A DNA stretch of 13,058 nucleotides from Chitinophagaceae bacterium UBA2791 (GCA_002352105.1 DEHV01000020.1:67344-80401); one strand, 5' to 3'; numbered from the stretch's first letter, positions 1-7,133 are shown. Program-made: numbers and translations. The notes: a model not told the origin generated them from the sequence alone.

Positions 1-780
1 GGCAACGCCATCCTTGTTAGCCATAGGCATGATGTACACGCAATACCGTTTCAGGTACGCGGCGCCTTCTTTTTGAAGCAGGCTGTTGATCAGCCCCTGA
101 ACCACCCAATTGCCTCCGGGTTCCCAGGGATGCGCCCGGGCCCGTATAACGATCCGGTACGGCGCATCGGGACTGCCCACCCGGATGATCTCCAGCGGCC
201 GGCTTTCTACCGTTTTGCCAATATCCTCTATGGCTATCATCGGATGATCTTTTATGGATGCTTTAAGCCGCTCGAGATCGCTGATCCTATAAGGCTCTAC
301 GCTGGCGACATATAAGCTGCCTGTTTCCACCCGGACCCGGAATTGAAGATTTTTTTCCGGCGTAAGTTTAGTGGGTATGGCAACCCAGCGAATACCGTCG
401 GTCGAGATCAGGCAAGGCATTCTTTCCGACGACTGGTAAGCCTTCATTCCATTCCAGATATTCTCAAAATTCTCTAGTACCATCGTGAGCTCGGCCCCGG
501 GATCGGCCTGTATCTGAAAATGCCAGTGCCCGTTGGCCCGGTTGGGCGAAGCGCGCTCCCGGTCATAGATAAGCGCAAGATGCACGACGCCGTTTGAATC
601 GACCGACCAATCGAGCTGCGAAGCATTTTCAAAAGACGTGTTGATGAATGCCAGGCCCGGCTTTCCGCTCTCCCGGAAACCTGCCGAAGCAGACCGGTCG
701 GTCTGCGCAAACAGGCGCGGGTTACCGCATGCCAGCAAAAGAATGGCGCATATTTTCCAACTCAGCGTTCTCATTTTCAT
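1..780 (-). CDS. Secreted M14-family zinc carboxypeptidase, N-terminal part (runs off the window)
   Basis: The frame is open for 260 codons from the ATG at 780-778 to the window edge, so the C-terminal part of the catalytic domain is missing. Residues 1-25 form a signal peptide (basic MKMRT start, hydrophobic ICAILLLACG, end at LFAQ). Residues 35-160 are a beta-rich N-terminal domain, as precedes the catalytic domain in cytosolic-carboxypeptidase-like (CCP/Nna1) M14 enzymes. The catalytic domain starts near residue 165. RARAHPWEPGGNWVVQG holds the HxxE zinc motif (H217, E220), and MPMANKDGV near 251-259 matches the family's MxNPDG segment. By family, a zinc metallopeptidase that trims C-terminal residues; the leader implies action in the periplasm or outside. 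A second ATG lies two codons in, at 774, and is equally plausible. The gene is divergent from the amidohydrolase at 872, and the roughly 90 bases between them must hold both promoters. Substrate unknown. Confidence 0.82.
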   Translation of the reverse strand, partial: MKMRTLSWKICAILLLACGNPRLFAQTDRSASAGFRESGKPGLAFINTSFENASQLDWSVDSNGVVHLALIYDRERASPNRANGHWHFQIQADPGAELTMVLENFENIWNGMKAYQSSERMPCLISTDGIRWVAIPTKLTPEKNLQFRVRVETGSLYVASVEPYRISDLERLKASIKDHPMIAIEDIGKTVESRPLEIIRVGSPDAPYRIVIRARAHPWEPGGNWVVQGLINSLLQKEGAAYLKRYCVYIMPMANKDGVA

Positions 781-871
781 TATAATGTATGATCAATAAA
801 AGGATATGAAGATAAGAAAGTTGATGGAAGCAGAAGCCTGACGTTCGATGATGAATACCTATATTTACGGC

Positions 872-2335
872 ATGAGACAAAAGCTACAACCGATCATTTT
901 GGGAATGCTGCTGCTGGTCGCCAATAACCTGCTGGCGCAAAAGAAAAAACAAGTTGTAAAAACAGAGCCCTTCAAAAAAGAGGCCATCAGCGATCTCTCG
1001 GGCCGGTATGCGCAGTACCGCGATATCGCATTGCAGATCTGGGATTATGCCGAGCTGGGTTATAAGGAGGTCAAAAGCTCCGGCCTGCTGCAGGAAACGC
1101 TCAAATCGAATGGTTTTACCATAGACGCAGGCGTAGCAGGGATACCGACGGCATTTGTGGCCAGCTACGGGTCGGGCGAGCCGGTGATCGGCATCCTCGC
1201 GGAGTTTGATGCGTTACCCGGATTATCGCAGCAGGCGAAACCCGAAAAAATACCCGTCGAGGGTCGCAACACCGGTCATGGCTGCGGGCATCACCTGTTT
1301 GGAACGGCTTCCATCGCCGCCGCCATTGAATTAAAAGCGCTGATCGATAAACGCCAATGGAAGGGCGCTGTCAAAGTATATGGATGCCCCGCTGAAGAAG
1401 GAGGCTCCGGCAAAGTATATATGACGCGCGCCGGGCTCTTTGATGGGGTCGATGCAGTTATCCATTGGCATCCTTCCGATGAAAATACGGTTTGGGCCGA
1501 TGGCGCGCTTGCCAACAAATCGGCAAAGTTCCGGTTTCACGGAACCTCGGCCCATGCAGCGGCAGCTCCCGAAAAAGGACGTTCGGCGCTCGACGCGGTT
1601 GAAGCCATGAACCATATGGCCAATATGATGCGGGAGCATATTCCTTCCGACGCCCGCCTTCATTATGTCATCACCAATGGCGGCAAAGCGCCAAATGTAG
1701 TGCCTGATTTTGCAGAAGTGTATTATTACGTGCGGCATCCGAACCGGGAAATAACAAAAGACATATTTGATCGCCTGGTCAATATAGCCGACGGCGCAGC
1801 CTTGGGGACCGGTACAAAAACGGATCATGAAATTATCGGCGGCACCTTCGATATCCTGTTCAACAGCAGCCTGGCCGGGCTTGCCCATGCAAACCTGTCT
1901 ATGGTCGGCGGCGTCAGCTACACGCCCGAAGAAACAGCATTCGCAAAAAAGATCCAGTCGACCCTCGGCGCTACGGTTCCGTTGGAGCAGGCAACGATCG
2001 TTAAGCCTGTTCAAAAACGAACCGGCAAGACCACCGGTTCCACAGATGTGGGCGATGTGAGCTATGCCGTGCCGACCGTTGGGATACGGGTAGCGACCTG
2101 GGCGCCGGGGACGCCCGCGCACAGCTGGCAGGCAGTGGCCTGCGGCGGCACGGAAATGGGAACCAAGGGCATGTTGGTAGCAGCAAAGGCCATGACCCTT
2201 ACCGCCATTGATCTGCTGCTAAACCCCGAAGAAATAAAAAAGGCAAAAGAAGAATTTCACCTGGCGCGGGGCGAAAATTTCAAATATGAACCCTTGCTGG
2301 GCGACCGCAAACCTGCATTGAACTACCGGGATTAG
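872..2335 (+). CDS. Secreted M20-family amidohydrolase/peptidase (AbgB-like, M20D)
   Basis: A 487-residue product. I start it at 872 because MRQKLQPIILGMLLLVANNLLAQ then forms a clean signal peptide; in-frame ATGs at 848 and 851 would add eight or seven residues before it, and no ribosome binding site decides. Metal-binding M20 motifs are plain (numbered from the 848 ATG): LAEFDALPG near 118-125, GHGCGHHLFG (143-152, with C146 and H148), CPAEEGG (180-186, the catalytic and ligand glutamates), HWHPSDEN (206-213), the dimerisation-domain motif HGTSAHAAAAPEKGRSALDA (231-250), and STDVGDVSYAVPT and PAHSW near the C terminus. This is the amidohydrolase family of aminoacylases, aminobenzoyl-glutamate hydrolase subunit B and indole-acetyl-amino-acid hydrolases, which cleave N-acyl amino acids. 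The exact substrate is open. It appears complete and monocistronic, with gene-free flanks on both sides. Confidence 0.9.
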   Translation: MRQKLQPIILGMLLLVANNLLAQKKKQVVKTEPFKKEAISDLSGRYAQYRDIALQIWDYAELGYKEVKSSGLLQETLKSNGFTIDAGVAGIPTAFVASYGSGEPVIGILAEFDALPGLSQQAKPEKIPVEGRNTGHGCGHHLFGTASIAAAIELKALIDKRQWKGAVKVYGCPAEEGGSGKVYMTRAGLFDGVDAVIHWHPSDENTVWADGALANKSAKFRFHGTSAHAAAAPEKGRSALDAVEAMNHMANMMREHIPSDARLHYVITNGGKAPNVVPDFAEVYYYVRHPNREITKDIFDRLVNIADGAALGTGTKTDHEIIGGTFDILFNSSLAGLAHANLSMVGGVSYTPEETAFAKKIQSTLGATVPLEQATIVKPVQKRTGKTTGSTDVGDVSYAVPTVGIRVATWAPGTPAHSWQAVACGGTEMGTKGMLVAAKAMTLTAIDLLLNPEEIKKAKEEFHLARGENFKYEPLLGDRKPALNYRD

Positions 2336-2340
2336 GTGGG

Positions 2341-2384
2341 TGGCGCTTTAGCGTCAATCGATACCGCATCAACAAATGATACGG
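2341..2384 (+). terminator. Two small hairpins after the amidohydrolase, possible terminator
   Basis: Just after the stop codon lie a tight inverted repeat (TGGCGCT / AGCGTCA, 2341-2356) and a second one (CCGCATCA 2364-2371 / TGATACGG 2377-2384, one mismatch, five-base loop). Neither is followed by a run of T, so a factor-independent terminator is not well supported. They sit where transcription of the amidohydrolase should end before the separately promoted metal operon. The rest of 2385-2499 shows only a further 5-bp stem (GCCTT/AAGGC). Confidence 0.3.
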
Positions 2385-2499
2385 CTCCGCGGATGGATCT
2401 GCATTAACAGCAACCGCCTTAATAAAGGCTGTCAGCATAAGCGAAACGTCAACAAAAATAACAGCGCGGATTTTATAGCAAATCAATCCAATTTATTTA

Positions 2500-2528
2500 T
2501 TACATTTGCAACTAGGTTGCAAGTGTAA
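2500..2528 (+). promoter_or_regulatory. 29-bp palindromic operator overlapping the -7 box of the metal operon
   Basis: The left arm TTACATTTGCAAC (2500-2512) and the right arm GTTGCAAGTGTAA (2516-2528) are reverse complements at 12 of 13 positions and are separated by TAG. The right arm ends at the base before the ATG at 2529. The left arm contains TACATTTG (2501-2508), a perfect match to the Bacteroidota -7 consensus TAnnTTTG, so a protein bound here would cover the promoter. No convincing -33 TTTG is visible upstream. A dimeric repressor site is the natural reading. Because the genes behind it are His-rich metal-capture proteins and a ZnuD-like receptor, I infer a Fur-family regulator, probably Zur. 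The regulator gene itself is not in the window. Confidence 0.7.
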
Positions 2529-2864
2529 ATGAGTTTAACGAAATCATATCGCCGGTTCATCGCTGCCGTACTGCTATTGGCTTACGGGTTTATCGCAACG
2601 CCTGTGCAGCTATGGCATCATCACGAGCAGCTCAGCCAAAAAGAGGAAAAGAAAGCGGGCGATCTTTCAGAGAACAAAGGCGCTTCCATTGACAACAACT
2701 GCCCGGTCTGCCAGCATCAATATTCAGCTTATGATAACGATGCCATCGTTCCGGCGATCCCTGCTATAACCGGATGGTCATCGCCTGATGAACATTACCA
2801 GCTAACATTTTTTAACGTTCCGGTATTTTCCAACCAGAACAAGGGTCCTCCGGGTCTTTCCTAA
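2529..2864 (+). CDS. Small exported His/Cys protein, putative metal-binding (111 aa)
   Basis: The start directly abuts the palindromic operator, so the leader is very short or nearly absent. Residues 1-24 (MSLTKSYRRF then IAAVLLLAYGFIATP) form a signal peptide or membrane anchor. Mature features are LWHHHEQL (H30-H32), a charged Lys/Glu-rich linker, NNCPVCQHQYS (C58, C61, H63; a CxxCxH cluster), and a C-terminal tail ending NKGPPGLS. I recall unnamed Bacteroidota proteins with the same plan (LWHHH, CxxCxH, a terminal GPP motif) beside TonB-dependent receptors, but there is no experimentally defined function that I know of. First gene of the putative zinc or copper operon; it may be a periplasmic metal sensor or carrier. 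The reading frame and signal sequence are solid; function is inference. Confidence 0.75.
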   Translation: MSLTKSYRRFIAAVLLLAYGFIATPVQLWHHHEQLSQKEEKKAGDLSENKGASIDNNCPVCQHQYSAYDNDAIVPAIPAITGWSSPDEHYQLTFFNVPVFSNQNKGPPGLS

Positions 2865-2889
2865 TCTTACTCCTTCTCTTAAAAATCTG

Positions 2890-2956
2890 AATGCAATCTC
2901 GCTGCTGAGAGGCATTGCATTGATATCGTACCCACCGCCGCATTAATATGCGACGG
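2890..2956 (+). promoter_or_regulatory. Two consecutive hairpins between the small His/Cys gene and the receptor gene
   Basis: In the 115-base gap, AATGCAAT (2890-2897) pairs with ATTGCATT (2914-2921), with an inner CTC/GAG stem (2898-2900 / 2907-2909). Next, CCGCCGCAT (2935-2943) pairs with ATGCGACGG (2948-2956) at 8 of 9 positions around a TAAT loop. The second hairpin ends 23 bases before the receptor ATG. There is no T run, so read-through is expected. Such structures may protect or process the mRNA and set relative amounts of the two products, or attenuate transcription. This role is inferred from position only. Confidence 0.4.
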
Positions 2957-2979
2957 CAACCACTTAGTTAAGCATTGTA

Positions 2980-5394
2980 ATGAAAATTCTTTGGGGAATG
3001 CTGTTCACCTGCTTATCCATGCAGGCAAACGCCCAGTTACGCCAACTTATCGTAACCGTTATTGACGACTACAACAAACCGGTCCCGGGAGTCAATATCT
3101 CTCTCGAAACACACGAGCGCGCGCCATTCGCCGCTCCTGACGGCGTATATGTTTTTAAGGATCTGTCGCCCGGCGATTATACCCTGCGCATCTCCATGGC
3201 GGGCTATAGATCTTTCAGTAAAAAGATCAGCATTGCCGGTCACGATATCTCGTTGCCTGTAACCCTCCATCCCAATATACATACACTGCAGGAAGTAGTC
3301 GTACAAAACAATACCATCGGCCAGAGAAAAAAAGAAGAACAGCTTAACCTGGAAATTGTAAGAAGCGATTTCATACAAAAAAACCTGGGCGGCAGCCTGA
3401 TGCAGAGCCTGGAACGTTTACCCGGGGTAAAGACCATTGGCATCGGAGCGGGCCAGTCAAAGCCGTTGATCAGGGGAATGGGCTTTAACCGCGTAGTCGT
3501 TATCGACAAAGGCGTGAAACATGAGGGCCAGCAATGGGGCGCCGATCATGGCCTGGAAATAGACCAGTTCGCCGCGGAAGAAATAGAAATTGTAAAAGGG
3601 GCCGCTTCATTTATCTATGGGTCCGACGCTATCGCCGGCGCGGTAAATATAAAACCGGCTGCCATGCCCGCGGCTAATAGTTTTGGCGGAGACATAAACC
3701 TTATCGGCAAAACCAATAACGCCCTTTATGGCGCATCCCTGAATATTTACCGCAGAACCCAAAAATGGTTTGTTGCGGCGCGGGCAACCGCGCAGGACTA
3801 TGGCGATTACCGGGCGCCGGCCGACCGCCTGTATATCTACGATTATCCCATCGACCTGCATCGCAGCTATCTCCGCAACACGGCCGGAAAAGAAATCAAT
3901 ACCCATTTCAGCGGCGGTTATATAGGCAAGAAAGCCAGGTCTGTCTTCTACCTCGGCAATACCTATAGTAAAAGCGGATTTTTTGCCAATGCGCATGGCC
4001 TGGAGCCAAGAAAAGTAAATGCGGTTATGCATGACCGGAGCAGCCGGGACATCCTGATGCCTTATCAGAAAGTAAATCATTTTAAACTGATCAACCGCAG
4101 CTCGATCCGGCTAAGCGATCATGATATTGAGCTGGAAGCGGGATACCAAAACAATTTCCGGCAGGAGTATAACCGCTATGTAAACCATGGTTTCATGCCT
4201 CCGGTATACCCCGACAGCATGACAATACCCATCGACCTGGAGCGGGCCTTCAATAAAAATGTTTATTCCCTGAATATCAGGGATCGCGTGAAGCTCAACC
4301 TCCATGAACTGCAGTTTGGCATTAACGGGGAGATACAAAACAATGCGATCAACGGCTGGAGCTTCCTGGTTCCTTCGTTTGATCAAAAAACCATCGGCGT
4401 CTTCCTCTATGATAGGCTATCCATAAACGACCAGGCGCTGCTGCATGCCGCCCTCAGATACGATCGCAGTCATATCCATATTCATCCTTACGCCGATTGG
4501 TTCCCATCGCCGGTGGAACAAAATGGCGAAACGAGCCAGATACAGGTAACAAGGGCGGACAATATCCGGCGGAGCTTTAACAGCATTACCGGATCCATTG
4601 GCATTAATTATAACCTGGAACACATCGAGCTGAAAGCCAATGCAGGCAAAAGCTACCGCATACCCACCGCCAAAGAGCTGGGCGCCAACGGGGTAAACTA
4701 TCACTATTTCAGCTACGAGCGCGGAAATACCGGTCTGAAGCCCGAAGAATCTTACCAGCTGGATGCGACCGCCTCCTTCACAAAAAACAAATGGAGCGTA
4801 CAGCTCAGTCCTTTCTTCAATTATTTTCCCAATTATATCTACTTAAATCCAACCGCAGAACACGACTACCTGTATGGGGCAGGCAACCAGATGTTTGAAT
4901 ATACGCAAGCCCGGGTGGTCAGATACGGCGGCGAACTGCAGGTGAAATACCAGGCATGGGAAAATCTAAGCGCCGAAGCGTTGATAGAATACCTGTATGC
5001 AGAACAGTTATCGGGAGACAAAAAAGGCTATACCATTCCGTTTTCGCCGCCGCCATCGACGTTGCTGAACCTGACCTATTCGCCCATACATACAGGCCCC
5101 TTTCGCCGCATTTATTTATCCGTCGACTACCGGATCACTGCCGCGCAGCGCCATATTGTTCCCCCGGAAAAAAAGACATCCGGCTATACGGTGATGAACG
5201 TGCAGGCCGGCGGCAGGTTCGCCATACAAAAGCAACAGGCGCAGATCAGCCTGCAGGCGCAAAACCTTTTCAACACCCGATACCTGAACCATACCAGCTT
5301 TTACCGGCTCATCGGGTTGCCCGAGCAGGGTCGCAACATTGTGCTATCTATAAAGATCCCTTTTAATTTCTTAACCAATAAACAAGCGTCATAA
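2980..5394 (+). CDS. TonB-dependent outer-membrane receptor, ZnuD-like (804 aa), probable zinc importer
   Basis: Residues 1-19 are a signal peptide (MKILWGMLFTCLSMQANAQ). Residues 22-98 form a CarboxypepD_reg-like beta-sandwich typical of Bacteroidota receptors. A TonB-box-like segment TLQEVVVQN lies at 102-110. The plug spans about 125-228, with LPGVKTIGIGAGQSKPLIRG, MGFNRVVVIDKGV, GADHGLEID and VKGAASFIYGSDAIAGAVNI. The remainder is the 22-strand barrel, with the GNTGLKPEES motif in its later part and QAQNLFNTRYLNHTS near the C terminus. The IRGxGxNRV...DHxxxID pattern of the plug resembles the neisserial zinc receptor ZnuD more than siderophore receptors. A surface-loop candidate HIHIH lies at 498-502. 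The protein ends IPFNF plus seven residues. TonB/ExbBD would energise uptake across the outer membrane. Family is certain; zinc rather than copper or another ligand is inferred from the plug and the His-rich neighbours. Confidence 0.92.
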   Translation: MKILWGMLFTCLSMQANAQLRQLIVTVIDDYNKPVPGVNISLETHERAPFAAPDGVYVFKDLSPGDYTLRISMAGYRSFSKKISIAGHDISLPVTLHPNIHTLQEVVVQNNTIGQRKKEEQLNLEIVRSDFIQKNLGGSLMQSLERLPGVKTIGIGAGQSKPLIRGMGFNRVVVIDKGVKHEGQQWGADHGLEIDQFAAEEIEIVKGAASFIYGSDAIAGAVNIKPAAMPAANSFGGDINLIGKTNNALYGASLNIYRRTQKWFVAARATAQDYGDYRAPADRLYIYDYPIDLHRSYLRNTAGKEINTHFSGGYIGKKARSVFYLGNTYSKSGFFANAHGLEPRKVNAVMHDRSSRDILMPYQKVNHFKLINRSSIRLSDHDIELEAGYQNNFRQEYNRYVNHGFMPPVYPDSMTIPIDLERAFNKNVYSLNIRDRVKLNLHELQFGINGEIQNNAINGWSFLVPSFDQKTIGVFLYDRLSINDQALLHAALRYDRSHIHIHPYADWFPSPVEQNGETSQIQVTRADNIRRSFNSITGSIGINYNLEHIELKANAGKSYRIPTAKELGANGVNYHYFSYERGNTGLKPEESYQLDATASFTKNKWSVQLSPFFNYFPNYIYLNPTAEHDYLYGAGNQMFEYTQARVVRYGGELQVKYQAWENLSAEALIEYLYAEQLSGDKKGYTIPFSPPPSTLLNLTYSPIHTGPFRRIYLSVDYRITAAQRHIVPPEKKTSGYTVMNVQAGGRFAIQKQQAQISLQAQNLFNTRYLNHTSFYRLIGLPEQGRNIVLSIKIPFNFLTNKQAS

Positions 5395-5469
5395 ATGCAT
5401 TTGCGCAATTCTTTCCGCCAAGGAATGATGGATGTTCCATCAGCGCATCAAAAACATAAAAACATCACG

Positions 5470-5955
5470 ATGAAACAACAAACAAAAATGCTAAGCGCCC
5501 TCTTCGCCATTCTTGGCGCTGCTTTCTTAATGACCGGCTGCTCTAAGAACAAAGCGTCCATTGACACGGAATATCCAACCATTGACGTAACATCTTCCGC
5601 CGCTTTTCCAAAGCAGTGTAGCGAGTTGGTAAGAGGACAAAAATTTACGGCAACGATCCTGGTAGCCGACAATGCCGAACTGGGGTCGGTAAGCATTGAC
5701 ATCCATCACAACTTTGATCACCACAGCCACAGCACAGAGGTAGAGGAGTGCAATATGGGCCCTGTTAAGACGCCGGCGAAACCTCTCCTATTGGTAAAAA
5801 GTATTCCCATAGCCTCCGGCAACAAAAGCTATACGGTGTCCGAGGAGATTGAAATTCCGGCAGATGTGGATCCCGGCGATTATCATTTCATGATACGGGT
5901 CACCGATAAAGAAGGCTGGCAAACGCTAAAAGGCCTAAGCATTAAAATCAATTAA
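5470..5955 (+). CDS. DUF4625 lipoprotein with His-rich loop (161 aa)
   Basis: The frame is open from an ATG at 5395, but the ATG at 5470 gives a proper lipoprotein leader (MKQQTKMLSALFAILGAAFLMTGC, lipidated C24), so I start there, 75 bases after the receptor stop. The mature part matches the Bacteroidota DUF4625 family: FPKQCSELVRGQKF, DNAELGSVSIDIHHNFDHHSHS (H79, H80, H84, H85, H87), a Cys pair at C50 and C94, and GDYHFMIRVTDKEGWQ (H139) on the last strands of an Ig-like beta-sandwich. The density of histidines suggests metal binding at the outer membrane, next to the TonB-dependent receptor. DUF4625 has no established biochemical activity that I know of. Likely co-transcribed with the receptor and the second lipoprotein downstream. 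Confidence 0.88.
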   Translation: MKQQTKMLSALFAILGAAFLMTGCSKNKASIDTEYPTIDVTSSAAFPKQCSELVRGQKFTATILVADNAELGSVSIDIHHNFDHHSHSTEVEECNMGPVKTPAKPLLLVKSIPIASGNKSYTVSEEIEIPADVDPGDYHFMIRVTDKEGWQTLKGLSIKIN

Positions 5956-5966
5956 AAACCGACAAT

Positions 5967-6206
5967 ATGAAAAATTTAATTAAAGCCATTGCTTCCCTGA
6001 CAAGCATTTTCCGGCCGGCAGCAACCGGTCGTAAGAGGGCCAGGGGAAGCCTTTTAAGCATGCCGAACATTCTATGGAAAGCAAAAACGCGCAGCCGCGA
6101 CGCCGAGAAGATGGCGCCTATGGAACGCAGCCATATGAATGTAGTGATGCGGGGCCAGGCAGATAACAGCAGTTTTACCTTTTTTCCTCCCACTAACGAT
6201 AATTAA
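5967..6206 (+). CDS. Small unrecognised reading frame between the two lipoproteins, possibly degenerate (79 aa)
   Basis: It begins 11 bases after the DUF4625 stop and ends 31 bases before the next lipoprotein ATG, so it fills the gap like an operon member. MKNLIKAIASLTSIF looks like the start of an exported leader, but the hydrophobic stretch breaks at RPAATGRKRARG and no lipobox follows. The rest is basic, with MAPMERSHMNVVMRG and an end at FFPPTNDN. Another frame over the same bases reads KHAEHSMESKNAQ, closer to the His-rich style of the neighbours, but carries a stop upstream. This would fit a frameshifted or decaying third His-rich lipoprotein; a real small protein is equally possible. 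I do not recognise the product. Confidence 0.4.
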   Translation: MKNLIKAIASLTSIFRPAATGRKRARGSLLSMPNILWKAKTRSRDAEKMAPMERSHMNVVMRGQADNSSFTFFPPTNDN

Positions 6207-6237
6207 ATTTTTAAACCATTCATTAAAAAAAACGAGC

Positions 6238-6954
6238 ATGAACACAAAACAGATTTTCGGTAGACTAAGCATCGCTTTATTTCTTTTCGCCGTAATTTTC
6301 AGCGCCTGTAAAAAAGACAATGATATTGTCGCCAACCCAACGATTACAGATCTCGAAATCGGGTCGGGCAATAACAAAACGGCCTATCCGGGCGCAGATG
6401 TGCATATTGAAGCAGAGATCCTTGCGCCTGGCGGCATCGCAAACATTAAAGTATCCATCCATCCTGAAGGAGGAGCGGGCTGGACATTCAACCAGACCTA
6501 TACCGAAGGATATGAGGGTTTGAAAAATGCTGAACTTCATGAGCATATTGATATCCCTGAGGATGCCGCTACAGGAGAATATCATGTGCACATCACCGTT
6601 ACCGACAAAGCCGGAAATATTGCAGAAGCAGATTCGGAACTGAATATTATTATCGACCCCACATTACCGTCTATTGCCGGCTTTGAAGTAGCTTATGACA
6701 GCGAGGACGACGACCTGCACCTGGAAGGCGATATTACTGCGCCAAACAAAATAGCTGAAATCAGCATGGAAATACATGGGGGCAGTTTTGAAAAGGAATA
6801 CGAAATAACCGGCGACTATGTAGGCAAGACTACCTTCCATCTACACAAGCATTTTTCCCTGAGCGATGTGCCTTCGGGTCATTACCATGTGCATCTGTTG
6901 GTCAAAGATCAGGCCGGTAAGGAAAGAGAATTTGAGGAACACTTCGATAAATAG
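6238..6954 (+). CDS. Lipoprotein with two tandem DUF4625-like domains and HxH motifs (238 aa)
   Basis: The leader MNTKQIFGRLSIALFLFAVI ends at the lipobox FSAC, lipidated at C24. Two homologous Ig-like units follow, at about 33-138 and 142-236. Each ends with the same block: HEHIDIPEDAATGEYHVHI then TVTDKAGN (101-127) in the first, HLHKHFSLSDVPSGHYHVHL then LVKDQAG (201-227) in the second. Histidines cluster at matching places: H101, H103, H116 and H118 against H201, H203, H205, H215, H217 and H219. The single-domain lipoprotein upstream shares the GDYHFMIRVTDKEG version of this block, so this gene looks like an internal duplication of that fold. It is probably the last gene of the metal operon, and the paired HxHxH and YHVH strands are good candidates for zinc or copper sites. 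No enzyme motif is present. Confidence 0.85.
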   Translation: MNTKQIFGRLSIALFLFAVIFSACKKDNDIVANPTITDLEIGSGNNKTAYPGADVHIEAEILAPGGIANIKVSIHPEGGAGWTFNQTYTEGYEGLKNAELHEHIDIPEDAATGEYHVHITVTDKAGNIAEADSELNIIIDPTLPSIAGFEVAYDSEDDDLHLEGDITAPNKIAEISMEIHGGSFEKEYEITGDYVGKTTFHLHKHFSLSDVPSGHYHVHLLVKDQAGKEREFEEHFDK

Positions 6955-6959
6955 AATAT

Positions 6960-7056
6960 GCGCGCTGAAGGTCGCCCAATGTAGCTCGCCAAAAAGAAAG
7001 CTCGCCTTAGGTAGAAAACTGCTTCGGCGAGCGAAGTCGGATGGCTTTCAGCGCGC
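6960..7056. repeat. Nested inverted-repeat element in the convergent intergenic region
   Basis: GCGCGCTGAA (6960-6969) and TTCAGCGCGC (7047-7056) are perfect 10-bp reverse complements bounding 97 bases. Inside, AGCTCGCC occurs twice (6983-6990 and 6999-7006). GGCGAGC (7026-7032) can pair with either copy, and it overlaps the loop of another stem, CTTCG 7022-7026 / CGAAG 7032-7036, so alternative folds compete. It starts five bases after the stop of the 238-residue lipoprotein. Possible identities are a transcription terminator or 3' stabiliser, a REP-like palindromic element, or a structured RNA. There is no clear T tract. Confidence 0.55.
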
Positions 7057-7133
7057 TTATCCTATTCATTAATGCATTTATCTGCGCTCCTGGCCCGAAC
7101 AACACATGCCGGGGGCGGCCGGAACCTCTTTAT

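Noticed and set aside
1331..2122. Long open frame on the minus strand opposite the amidohydrolase (263 codons)
   Set aside because: It lies wholly inside a gene with clear M20 motifs on the other strand, has no recognisable domain, and its composition is what GC-rich antisense frames give.
3607..4080. Minus-strand frame opposite the TonB-dependent receptor
   Set aside because: Shadow of the receptor barrel; no leader, domain or regulatory sequence.
5395..5469. N-terminal extension of the DUF4625 lipoprotein from the ATG at 5395
   Set aside because: The extra 25 residues would bury the lipoprotein leader that starts at 5470; the ATG immediately after the receptor stop is probably chance.
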